DNA of 36,933 nucleotides, taken from the NCBI GenBank assembly GCA_947627075.1, contig CANQUR010000003.1, forward strand, positions 1 to 36,933. Reading direction: 5' to 3'. Every line of letters begins with the position of its first letter. Within the stretch, counting starts at the first letter, position 1. Shown in pieces: positions 23,637 through 30,055 of this stretch. The notes beneath the pieces were generated by a model. It did not search any database, was not told the origin of the DNA, and saw nothing but the letters and a program-made list of their open reading frames with translations. The position numbers were made by a program, and so were the translations under genes. The DNA comes from an uncultured Clostridia bacterium (lineage in GTDB: Bacteria > Bacillota > Clostridia > Christensenellales > Pumilibacteraceae).

Positions 23637-24590
23637 ATGAACATAGGATTGGTTATTTCGGGCGGAGTTGCTAAAGGATCCTATCAGGTGGGTTTTTTAA
23701 AAGCTCTGAATGAAGAAATTAAACATACGTCGATCAAGGTGAGTGCAGTCTCGTGCTCGTCTATAGGTATATTCAGCGGATATGCTTATGCCGCGGATAA
23801 AATGGATGCTTTAAGTGATATATGGAATAGAGTACATTTCGATTCCACCGTTGACCTATTATATGACGTATGGTTCAAACATTTTTTGAAAGACGCGATC
23901 CATGAACTCGTAAAAGAAAACGATTCGTTGAAGATACCCATGTATACGCCCATATGTTATTTGCCTTTTGTGCATATGGACTATTTTAGATTATACGGAG
24001 ACTTCTATAAAAAGTGGCCGCGTTTTATGTTGGGCGCAGCTTCTTATCCTTTTTTATCCGGCGGGATACATTGGTTCAAGGGTCAAATGTCATTTGACGG
24101 CGGAGCTATGGATAATATCCCCATTATGCCGTTATTGTTCGATGGCAGTCCGGAGCTTATCTTAGTGCTGCATTTTGAAGCAGGATTCAAACCGCGAAAA
24201 AAATATTTGGATTATGGTATCCCCATAATCGACTTTGACATTTCAATAGACAGTGTTTTGCGTAAGCATTCGTTTGATTTTCATCATGATACCAATATCA
24301 GGAGAATGGAAGACGGATACATATATGGAAAGAAAATATGCTCTGTCTTGTTTGACCGAGGCAATAATGGCTTAAATGAGATCCTTAACGCGGCGAAGGA
24401 ACAAAAGGATAAAGAATTTACCAAACGTTTAAGCAGTGTCACCTTTGAAACTTGGGTTCAAAGATTAAATGAAATATTTTATCCGTTCATTTCGAGGACT
24501 AATATAAAAATTAACAATTTGAGTGGGCGCAAAAAAGAAGAAAAAGTATGTTATTCGGAGGAAAAAACATTAGTCGATGATAAAATGTAA
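23637..24590 (+). CDS. Patatin-like phospholipase
   Basis: This is a 317-residue patatin-family lipid acyl hydrolase with a Ser-Asp dyad. Visible: the oxyanion-hole stretch S-G-G-V-A-K-G-S-Y at residues 8-16; the nucleophile elbow C40-S41-S42-I43-G44 with Ser42, where the first Gly of G-x-S-x-G is Cys; and D154-G-G with the catalytic Asp. No signal peptide or clear membrane helix is seen, so it is probably cytoplasmic or membrane-peripheral. The ATG at 23637 follows AGGA by 9 bases; a TTG directly before it is less likely. The promoter is the XRE-operator one. The end overlaps the zinc-ribbon membrane gene by 14 bases, so the two are coupled. Confidence 0.88.
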   Translation: MNIGLVISGGVAKGSYQVGFLKALNEEIKHTSIKVSAVSCSSIGIFSGYAYAADKMDALSDIWNRVHFDSTVDLLYDVWFKHFLKDAIHELVKENDSLKIPMYTPICYLPFVHMDYFRLYGDFYKKWPRFMLGAASYPFLSGGIHWFKGQMSFDGGAMDNIPIMPLLFDGSPELILVLHFEAGFKPRKKYLDYGIPIIDFDISIDSVLRKHSFDFHHDTNIRRMEDGYIYGKKICSVLFDRGNNGLNEILNAAKEQKDKEFTKRLSSVTFETWVQRLNEIFYPFISRTNIKINNLSGRKKEEKVCYSEEKTLVDDKM

Positions 24591-25248
24591 CAATTGCGGA
24601 GTATTGAATTCGGAGGACGGAGAGTATTGTTGTAATTGCGGGACTAAATTGCCGAAGCCTGTAATGGTCAAGCTCGGCGGCTTTAAGTTCAGTATTTTCG
24701 ATATCATTTTTATAATAATATGCAATATATCATTCGTCTTGGTGGTCATTAATCTCATTGTCGGCGGAGAATGTTGGTGTCATTATCCGGTCATAGGGTT
24801 GTACTTTATTTATTTTATAGCATTTTCATGCGCCGCTCGAACGACAAAAAGATTTTTGACGCGATATCGTAATACCGTAATGATGATGAATTTTATTTGC
24901 GGTGTTTTCGCGTTGATATGCAACGCTTTGCATACGGGCAACACTTTTTGGGTCTACGATTATTTTATCCCTTGCAATATAATTGCAGCTTGCCTTGTCA
25001 TGGTGCTTCTTTTGATAAGAAAAGATATATATATGCGCAATGTTTTGATATCGGTGTTTATGCTTTCTTTTCAAAGCTTGGTTCAGTTTATATTTATGCT
25101 GTGTAAACTGACGGCGCAAGGCAATGTATCTCAGATTCTGTCCTCTGTTGCTTTCGGTTTGAATGTTATCACGCTCGTGAATTTGATTTTTCTTTATATA
25201 ATTAAATATAAAAATAATGTTGTGGAAAAATTCCGAATTTGGGAGTGA
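24577..25248 (+). CDS. Zinc-ribbon multi-pass membrane protein
   Basis: The 223-residue protein opens with a zinc ribbon (C-N-N-C-G ... Y-C-C-N-C-G, within residues 4-21). About six hydrophobic segments follow, roughly residues 37-60, 67-85, 97-115, 125-145, 152-172 and 185-205. No known family is recognised beyond the zinc ribbon. It overlaps the patatin gene, so both products are made together and probably act at the membrane. GGAG is ~16 bases upstream, rather far, which supports translational coupling. Confidence 0.75.
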   Translation: MIKCNNCGVLNSEDGEYCCNCGTKLPKPVMVKLGGFKFSIFDIIFIIICNISFVLVVINLIVGGECWCHYPVIGLYFIYFIAFSCAARTTKRFLTRYRNTVMMMNFICGVFALICNALHTGNTFWVYDYFIPCNIIAACLVMVLLLIRKDIYMRNVLISVFMLSFQSLVQFIFMLCKLTAQGNVSQILSSVAFGLNVITLVNLIFLYIIKYKNNVVEKFRIWE

Positions 25249-25285
25249 TCTCGTTTGGATTAAAATACAAAAAGGAGGTAATCAT

Positions 25286-25687
25286 ATGGCTAATTTTTGT
25301 ACGAAATGCGGAGCCGAACTCAATGACGAAGCGGTGGTTTGCCCATCTTGCGGAACTGCCGTTAAGGGTATTAAGCAAAAGATGAATAGCGGTTCTTATT
25401 TCGACGGAGGTGTACTCGGTTGGATAGGACATTCGATCTTATTTGTGCTTTTGTGTTTAATCCCATTTGTCGGAATAGCATTTGCTATTTGTAACATGGG
25501 CAAGTGGATAGCGTCACATACATATGTTGACGGTAGACGGCTTAAGTTCGTTGGTTCGGCAAGCAGCTTAATCGGCAGTGTGATTATATGGGAGATATTG
25601 ACCATAATCACTCTTACGATATATGGTTGGTGGGTACCCGTAAAAATATGCAAATGGGTAGCGTCAAATTTGACTTTTGCCGACTGA
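25286..25687 (+). CDS. Zinc-ribbon membrane protein with DUF898-like C-terminal part
   Basis: Residues ~1-25 form a zinc ribbon: F-C-T-K-C-G-A-E-L-N-D-E-A-V-V-C-P-S-C-G. The rest has hydrophobic segments with the pattern W-I-A-S-H-T-Y-V-D-G-R-R-L-K-F-V-G and I-T-L-T-I-Y-G-W-W. This recalls DUF898/YjgN membrane proteins in shortened form (133 residues). The start at 25286 has a perfect AAAGGAGG site 7 bases upstream; the longer frame to 25217 lies within the previous gene's end. It follows the previous gene by 37 bases on the same strand and ends before a strong hairpin. The assignment to DUF898 is by pattern only. Confidence 0.75.
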   Translation: MANFCTKCGAELNDEAVVCPSCGTAVKGIKQKMNSGSYFDGGVLGWIGHSILFVLLCLIPFVGIAFAICNMGKWIASHTYVDGRRLKFVGSASSLIGSVIIWEILTIITLTIYGWWVPVKICKWVASNLTFAD

Positions 25688-25693
25688 TCATCT

Positions 25694-25729
25694 TTTTAAG
25701 TGGCGAGGCTTTTGACTCGCCACTTAAAA
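25694..25729. terminator. Perfect 14-bp hairpin between zinc-ribbon genes
   Basis: TTTTAAGTGGCGAG pairs with CTCGCCACTTAAAA around an 8-base loop. It lacks a long T-run, so read-through to the next gene is possible. It may partly terminate the patatin operon. Confidence 0.6.
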
Positions 25730-25759
25730 TTTACGCACTGATATAAAGGAGAAATATAA

Positions 25760-26092
25760 ATGAAATATTGTAGCCATTGTGGAAAAGAGGTTGCCGACGA
25801 TGCCGTCATTTGCGTTTCGTGCGGTTGTATGGTGGAAAATACGAGGATAAGAAAGGACGAGGATAGCGATACCGTAGAATTATTAGCCAAAATATTTATG
25901 ATCATATCTTGTATTGCTTCAGGCTGGTTGATAATACCGTTAGCTTGGATGATACCAATGACTGTTCATGTATTCAAATCGTGCAAATACAATTTGCATA
26001 TGGGTACGGGATTTAAGATATGCGTATTGATTTTTCAAAGCTTAATTGCGGGTATCGCATTACTTTGCAGGAATGAAGAAGGGCTTTTATAA
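25760..26092 (+). CDS. Small zinc-ribbon membrane protein, 110 residues
   Basis: An N-terminal zinc ribbon (Y-C-S-H-C-G-K-E-V-A-D-D-A-V-I-C-V-S-C-G) is joined by an acidic linker to two hydrophobic segments (residues ~44-69 and ~84-103). The last holds C-V-L-I-F-Q-S-L-I-A-G-I-A-L-L-C. The ribosome-binding site AAAGGAG is good. It stands 72 bases after the preceding zinc-ribbon gene, beyond the hairpin. It resembles the other three zinc-ribbon/membrane proteins in this window in design, not in its membrane sequence. Confidence 0.75.
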   Translation: MKYCSHCGKEVADDAVICVSCGCMVENTRIRKDEDSDTVELLAKIFMIISCIASGWLIIPLAWMIPMTVHVFKSCKYNLHMGTGFKICVLIFQSLIAGIALLCRNEEGLL

Positions 26093-26141
26093 AAATTACA
26101 TATAGAGCAATACTTTTTTATGATTTCTTGCTTGAAAATAA

Positions 26142-26171
26142 TTTACTTTTTACTGTAGTTTGTGGTATTCT
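26142..26171 (+). promoter_or_regulatory. Promoter of the GT28-type gene, leaderless arrangement
   Basis: TTTACT (26142-26147) and TATTCT (26166-26171) are 18 bases apart. The ATG begins 8 bases after the -10 element. No ribosome-binding site is present. Confidence 0.5.
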
Positions 26172-26178
26172 ATTTATT

Positions 26179-27321
26179 ATGAAAAGAGTTCTTGTAACTT
26201 TTGTAGAAGCCGGACTTGGGCATATCATAGCAGCCCAAGCTATTTTGGACGCGCTGAATGTCATAAACGACGGCAGTATGGAGATCGTTACAAAGGACAT
26301 TTTCAAAGAAGACGAATATCTGGATAAATTTGAAAAATTTCTCATAAGCGAGACGCAAAAGGCAAGCAAGGCGCCGTTGCATTCCAATATACAGTTGGCG
26401 TCTATGAAGATCATCGGTTCGCAGAATACTTTGAAGCTTGTACATTCAACCGTTTATCGCAAGCAAATGACGATCTATGTCAAGAAGCTCAAGGAGATAA
26501 AGCCCGATATTATCATAGATACGCATTATTTCACATCATATGCGTCGGTGTATTATCGCGAAAAGATAGACCCTTCATGCAAGGTAGTTACTTACGATCC
26601 GGATAACAATGTGCACGGATGGTGGTGCAGAAGGGTGGATCGCTTTATAGTAAATAACGATATTGCTTACAAACAAGCGATAAAAAGCAAGTTCAAAACG
26701 GAAAACGTCATGCAAGTACCTTTTATTGCTCGACAAAATATTTTGAACGCTAACGAAAGCAAAAGCTATTACAGAAGCAAATACGGCATCGATACGGACG
26801 CATTCGTGGTGAAGATCGCCGACGGTGCGTATGCTCAAGCAAAACTCGAAAGCTTTGTGCGCGAGTTTGCAAATTGCTCCAAACCGCTTACTGTGCTTGC
26901 CATTGCGGGCAAAAGCAAACAGAAGTACGATATGCTCGTAAAATTGAGCGCCGAAATGCCTCAAAACGTCAAATTGATGCCGTTCGGCTTGGTGAAAAAT
27001 ATCGAGGAATTGTTTAAGGCAAGCGATCTGTTTGTTACAAAAGCCGGTCCCAATGCCGTGCTCGACAGTGTTTTTATGCAAACGCCTTTTGTTATAAATT
27101 ATTGGGCAAACAAGATCGAAAAGACGACCAAGGAACTTTTTGTCGATAAGCTCGATTGCGGTTGCGTGATAAAAAATAAAGTCAAGGCAAGAAAATTTAT
27201 AGAACGCTGTATCGACGACAGAACTATCCTCGATCGATATATCGAAAACGAAAAGAAAATAGACAAAAATCAAAACGGAGCAAGAAATATTGCCGAATAT
27301 ATTTTGAGCTTATGCAAATAA
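26179..27321 (+). CDS. GT28/MGDG-synthase-like glycosyltransferase
   Basis: This is a 380-residue GT-B glycosyltransferase. The N terminus (V-T-F-V-E-A-G-L-G-H-I-I-A-A-Q-A-I) has the G-x-G-H element of the MGDG-synthase N-terminal domain. The donor half contains V-T-K-A-G-P-N-A-V-L-D-S-V, the nucleotide-sugar binding motif of the GT28 family. Known relatives transfer glucose or galactose to diacylglycerol, so a membrane glycolipid product is likely. I start at 26179: the frame upstream to 26128 overlaps the promoter. There is no ribosome-binding site. galE, convergent next door, could supply UDP-galactose. Confidence 0.8.
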   Translation: MKRVLVTFVEAGLGHIIAAQAILDALNVINDGSMEIVTKDIFKEDEYLDKFEKFLISETQKASKAPLHSNIQLASMKIIGSQNTLKLVHSTVYRKQMTIYVKKLKEIKPDIIIDTHYFTSYASVYYREKIDPSCKVVTYDPDNNVHGWWCRRVDRFIVNNDIAYKQAIKSKFKTENVMQVPFIARQNILNANESKSYYRSKYGIDTDAFVVKIADGAYAQAKLESFVREFANCSKPLTVLAIAGKSKQKYDMLVKLSAEMPQNVKLMPFGLVKNIEELFKASDLFVTKAGPNAVLDSVFMQTPFVINYWANKIEKTTKELFVDKLDCGCVIKNKVKARKFIERCIDDRTILDRYIENEKKIDKNQNGARNIAEYILSLCK

Positions 27322-27323
27322 AA

Positions 27324-27351
27324 AAGTCGATGACCTTGTTTTCATCGACTT
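27324..27351. terminator. Bidirectional terminator between the GT28-type gene and galE
   Basis: AAGTCGATG pairs with CATCGACTT around a 10-base loop. A-rich sequence to the left and T-rich sequence to the right let it serve both converging genes. Confidence 0.82.
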
Positions 27352-27370
27352 CTTTTCTTGTAAGCGTGTC

Positions 27371-28390
27371 TTATTGATCCCCGTATCCGTTCGGGTTCTT
27401 TTTTTGAAAATTCCAGCTGTCTCGCACCATATCGTCAATGTCAAACTCGGCTTTCCATCCAAGCTCCGAATAAGCTTTGTTCGCGCTCGCATAGCATGAG
27501 GCTATGTCGCCCGCTCGACGCGGCTTAAATGAGTAGGGTATTTTTATGCCGTTCACCTTTTCGAAACTTTTGACCACATCCAAAACGCTGTAACCGTTGC
27601 CTGTGCCGAGATTATATATCGAAAGCCCCGAATTGTCCTCTATCTTTTTAAGCGCCTTTACATGAGCTTTGGCAAGGTCTACCACGTGAATATAGTCGCG
27701 TACTCCCGTGCCGTCCGGCGTATCGTAATCATTACCGAATATGCCGAGTTCTTTGAGTTTGCCTATGGCGACTTGCGTTATAAACGGCATGAGATTGTTG
27801 GGAATGCCGTTCGGATCTTCGCCTATAAGTCCGCTCGGGTGCGCTCCTATCGGATTAAAATAGCGAAGCAAAACCACATTCCACTTTTCGTCCGCCTTTT
27901 GAATATCGCAGAAAATTTGTTCGAGCATGGACTTTGTCCAGCCGTAAGGATTTGTACATTCGCCCTTCGGACATTCTTCGGTGATGGGTACGATCACATT
28001 CTTGCCGTAAACCGTCGCGGAGGAAGAAAAAATTATATTTTTTACGCCGTGTCTATTCATCGCTTCAATAAGGTTGAGCGAGCCGCAAAGGTTGTTGTTG
28101 TAGTACTTGTAAGGCTCCTTGACCGATTCTCCGACCGCCTTCAGACCGGCAAAGTGTATTACACAATCTATATGTTCTTTATCGAAAATTTCGCCAAGCT
28201 TTTCTTTGTCGAGCATATCGACCTTATAAAAAGTAGGCATTATGCCCGTTATTTTTTCGATCCGCTTCAAGACTATTTCGCTCGAATTTATAAGGTTGTC
28301 CATTAAAATGGCGTTGTGTCCGTTATTTATCAGCTCAACAACGGTATGACTGCCGATAAAACCGGTTCCGCCCGTCACCAAAATATTCAT
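27371..28390 (-). CDS. galE: UDP-glucose 4-epimerase
   Basis: This enzyme interconverts UDP-glucose and UDP-galactose with bound NAD. The Rossmann motif is G-G-T-G-F-I-G-S-H-T at residues 7-16. The short-chain-dehydrogenase catalytic pair is Y-G-W-T-K, and the Ser-rich F-S-S-S-A-T-V-Y-G lies before it. The 339-residue length is typical. AAGGAG precedes the ATG by 8 bases. The promoter is at 28419-28448. With the two glycosyltransferases nearby it can provide the sugar donor for cell-surface glycans or glycolipids. Confidence 0.96.
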   Translation of the reverse strand: MNILVTGGTGFIGSHTVVELINNGHNAILMDNLINSSEIVLKRIEKITGIMPTFYKVDMLDKEKLGEIFDKEHIDCVIHFAGLKAVGESVKEPYKYYNNNLCGSLNLIEAMNRHGVKNIIFSSSATVYGKNVIVPITEECPKGECTNPYGWTKSMLEQIFCDIQKADEKWNVVLLRYFNPIGAHPSGLIGEDPNGIPNNLMPFITQVAIGKLKELGIFGNDYDTPDGTGVRDYIHVVDLAKAHVKALKKIEDNSGLSIYNLGTGNGYSVLDVVKSFEKVNGIKIPYSFKPRRAGDIASCYASANKAYSELGWKAEFDIDDMVRDSWNFQKKNPNGYGDQ

Positions 28391-28418
28391 ATGAAATTTC
28401 TCCTTATCTCTGCTTGAA

Positions 28419-28448
28419 ATTGTAACATATTTTTTTCATTTAAGTAAA
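28419..28448 (-). promoter_or_regulatory. galE promoter
   Basis: On the minus strand TTTACT (28443-28448) and TACAAT (28419-28424) are 18 bases apart, with TG one base before the -10 element. The surrounding ~35 bases are nearly the same as the promoter at 28904-28932. Confidence 0.7.
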
Positions 28449-28518
28449 TCGTTTTTTAACGGAAAGGAAAGCGTTCGACCGAATAGGGGATTTTGTTTGA
28501 CGATTTCGCCGCAATAAT

Positions 28519-28866
28519 TTATTGTCTTTCGTTTTTTTCGATTTTGTCTTTGATCGCGAGGAATAAAACGATTGCTTCCCAAACGCAAGTAAGACCAAGC
28601 GATATAGTGTATATGGTAAAAAACGAACGGGTGATTTTTGAAAAACCTTGAGTTATCTCATATGATACAAGGCTTGCAAACATAATGGCGATGTATAAAA
28701 AGACGACTATCTGTAACTTGTATGTAAGGCCGTGAAATAGCTGATACAGGCACAGTATCAAATATATCAAACTGTAAATTATCCATAAAACGTCTCCCCA
28801 TATAAAATAATGGCACATGGAGATCACAAGCAATAGAATGGATAAAGAAAGTTTTGAATATTTCAC
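28519..28866 (-). CDS. Four-helix membrane protein of unknown function
   Basis: This 115-residue protein has hydrophobic segments at about 5-20, 23-43, 51-69 and 82-105 and ends in a charged tail, K-D-K-I-E-K-N-E-R-Q. The family is not recognised. The start codon is GTG at 28866, with AAAGGA 7 bases upstream. The promoter TTTACT-17-TATAAT with an extended -10 stands further up. It is the next gene upstream of galE on the same strand, 128 bases away, but each has its own promoter. Confidence 0.7.
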   Translation of the reverse strand: MKYSKLSLSILLLVISMCHYFIWGDVLWIIYSLIYLILCLYQLFHGLTYKLQIVVFLYIAIMFASLVSYEITQGFSKITRSFFTIYTISLGLTCVWEAIVLFLAIKDKIEKNERQ

Positions 28867-28903
28867 TGTAATTCCTTTCGATTTGCGTCAATTCGACTTT
28901 GAA

Positions 28904-28932
28904 ATTATAGCATATTTTTTTGTTAAAGTAAA
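28904..28932 (-). promoter_or_regulatory. Promoter of the four-helix membrane protein gene
   Basis: On the minus strand TTTACT (28927-28932) and TATAAT (28904-28909) are 17 bases apart, with TG one base before the -10. Confidence 0.75.
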
Positions 28933-28972
28933 TTGTTTTATTCGTAAACAATCGCTTTAACTTTGTAAACAT

Positions 28973-28998
28973 AAAAAAAACGACAGGCAATACCTGTC
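28973..28998 (-). terminator. Intrinsic terminator of the zinc-ribbon/DUF4190-like gene
   Basis: On the minus strand GACAGG pairs with CCTGTC around a 5-base loop and runs directly into eight T after one G. It lies 31 bases past the stop. Confidence 0.85.
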
Positions 28999-29029
28999 AT
29001 TTCTTTTGTTTTTGATTTTCGGCTATCGA

Positions 29030-29347
29030 TCATGCAATCAGCGCCGCAAAAGTCACTATGTAAATTATGATGCTTATGAATTCCAAAACCAAACTTATTA
29101 TAGAGATTATCATGCCCGCAGTGGCAAGCCCCATGCCTTTTTCTCCCGATTCACGAATTTGTTTGCGTGCGATGACAGAGCAGATAAGCCCCGCGATGGC
29201 AACTAAAAACGAAAGTACGAAGCCCACTATTGCAAGCGTATTGGTTTTGTTTTGATCGGCAATAGTACTTTTTCCCGTAGCGACGCCGCATTTCGGGCAT
29301 ATGACCGTATTGTCGTCGATATTGTTTCCGCAATTTTTACAATACAT
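29030..29347 (-). CDS. Zinc-ribbon membrane protein with DUF4190-like domain
   Basis: The 105-residue protein has an N-terminal zinc ribbon: Y-C-K-N-C-G-N-N-I-D-D-N-T-V-I-C-P-K-C-G. After a polar linker come two hydrophobic segments flanking the motif I-A-R-K-Q-I-R-E-S-G-E-K-G-M-G-L-A, characteristic of DUF4190-type membrane proteins. I start at 29347 because AAGGAG lies 7 bases upstream; the open frame further up covers the promoter. The promoter (TTGACA-17-TATAAT) carries two inverted repeats next to a divergent XRE regulator, the same design as the patatin operon. Confidence 0.8.
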   Translation of the reverse strand: MYCKNCGNNIDDNTVICPKCGVATGKSTIADQNKTNTLAIVGFVLSFLVAIAGLICSVIARKQIRESGEKGMGLATAGMIISIISLVLEFISIIIYIVTFAALIA

Positions 29348-29363
29348 ATTTTTTCTCCTTTTG

Positions 29364-29415
29364 TAGTAAAAAATTTCTATAAACTCATTATAACAGTAAA
29401 AAATTTCCATGTCAA
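29364..29415 (-). promoter_or_regulatory. Zinc-ribbon gene promoter with two inverted-repeat operators
   Basis: On the minus strand TTGACA (29410-29415) and TATAAT (29387-29392) are exactly 17 bases apart. The spacer holds TGGAAA-TTTT-TTACTG (29394-29409). A second copy, TAGAAA-TTTT-TTACTA, lies at 29364-29379, 30 bases downstream. Both fit a 6-N4-6 inverted repeat with outer TAG/CTA-like and inner AA/TT positions. Repression by the adjacent XRE protein is the simplest reading. Confidence 0.82.
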
Positions 29416-29468
29416 GCGAAATAAAGTATATTCATAGTAAAATTACTTGCGTGGAGAAAAATATTAGT

Positions 29469-29750
29469 ATGAACAGATTGAGAGAATTGCGAGAGGATAG
29501 AGATCTGCGTCAAATCGATGTTTCGCAAGCAACAAATATAGATCAAAAGACATTATCGAACTACGAAACGGGAAAAACAAATCCCGACAGTTGGGCAATT
29601 ATTAAGCTTGCGGAATTTTTCGGAGTAACCTGCGACTATCTTTTGGGTGTCTCCGATAGAAATTTAAGAAATATGAGCGACGCTCTCGATGAATTGGACG
29701 CTATAAAAGTGCGTATAGACGAAATAAAAAGATTTTTGACAAAAGGGTAG
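29469..29750 (+). CDS. XRE-family (Cro/C1-type) regulator, copy 2
   Basis: The 93-residue protein has a helix-turn-helix domain (L-R-E-D-R-D-L-R-Q-I-D-V-S-Q-A-T-N-I-D-Q-K-T-L-S-N-Y-E). It continues into the same C-D-Y-L-L-G-x-S-D ending as the XRE protein at 23297. A short coiled-coil-like tail follows (A-L-D-E-L-D-A-I-K-V-R-I-D-E-I). I start at 29469 (M-N-R-L-R-E-L); GGAG is ~12 bases upstream, and an in-frame GTG at 29451 is an alternative. A weak extra site, AGTAA-AA-TTACT at 29436-29447, may be used for autoregulation. It is divergent from the zinc-ribbon gene. Confidence 0.87.
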   Translation: MNRLRELREDRDLRQIDVSQATNIDQKTLSNYETGKTNPDSWAIIKLAEFFGVTCDYLLGVSDRNLRNMSDALDELDAIKVRIDEIKRFLTKG

Positions 29751-29762
29751 AATAGCAAAGAA

Positions 29763-29784
29763 AAAAGTGACCTTAGTCACTTTT
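29763..29784. terminator. Terminator, first copy of a repeated AAAAGTGAC hairpin
   Basis: AAAAGTGAC pairs with GTCACTTTT around CTTA. T-runs on both strands let it serve the XRE gene (+) and the truncated ATPase remnant (-). The same hairpin with loop CTTC recurs at 30237-30258 and 30440-30461 next to the tRNA copies. Confidence 0.85.
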
Positions 29785-29877
29785 GAAAACAACGGCTCCA
29801 AACGTCGAAAGATACCGTTCAATAGTGCTATCCACGACTCTTGGCTTGTAATTGTTCTCCCCGATAATTTTTGTCAT
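29773..29877 (-). pseudogene. 5' remnant of a DUF4143-type AAA ATPase gene
   Basis: A 34-codon ORF reads M-T-K-I-I-G-E-N-N-Y-K-P-R-V-V-D, then S-T-I-E-R-Y-L-S-T-F-G-A-V-V-F. This is the usual opening of DUF4143/COG1373 ATPases, where the Walker A sequence (E-G-P-K-W-x-G-K-T) would come next. Here the frame instead runs into the AAAAGTGAC terminator and stops (K-S-D-stop). GAGAGG lies 7 bases before the ATG and a good promoter is present at 29905-29933, so the remnant may still be transcribed. The rest of the ~400-codon gene is missing from the window. Family assignment rests on the N-terminal resemblance alone. Confidence 0.65.
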
Positions 29878-29904
29878 CGCAAAACCTCTCGCTTCTTTTT
29901 ACTT

Positions 29905-29933
29905 ATTATAGCACGTTTTTCGTAAAGAAGCAA
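29905..29933 (-). promoter_or_regulatory. Promoter of the truncated ATPase gene
   Basis: On the minus strand TTGCTT (29928-29933) and TATAAT (29905-29910) are 17 bases apart, with TG one base before the -10. Four 23-base repeats begin just upstream. Confidence 0.7.
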
Positions 29934-29940
29934 GCCCATT

Positions 29941-30032
29941 CCGACAGATTTTGGATTTTCAACCCGACAGATTTTGTTTCATTAATCCGACGGATTTTAG
30001 ATTTTCAACCCTACAGATTTTGAGATGCTGAG
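29941..30032. repeat. Four tandem 23-bp repeats
   Basis: Units begin at 29941, 29964, 29987 and 30010, exactly 23 bases apart. The shared core is CCGACAGATTTTG (third unit has CGG for CAG, fourth has CCTACAG). Units 1 and 3 continue with GATTTTCAA. The array lies directly upstream of the promoter of the ATPase remnant. It is regularly spaced (about 2.2 helical turns) and could be protein-binding sites or a mini-satellite. Confidence 0.85.
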
Positions 30033-30055
30033 ATAAGGGAGATAATTCTTTTTTT

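Noticed and set aside
29941..30032. CRISPR array
   Set aside because: The four units are contiguous 23-bp tandem repeats without unique spacers, and no cas gene is present.
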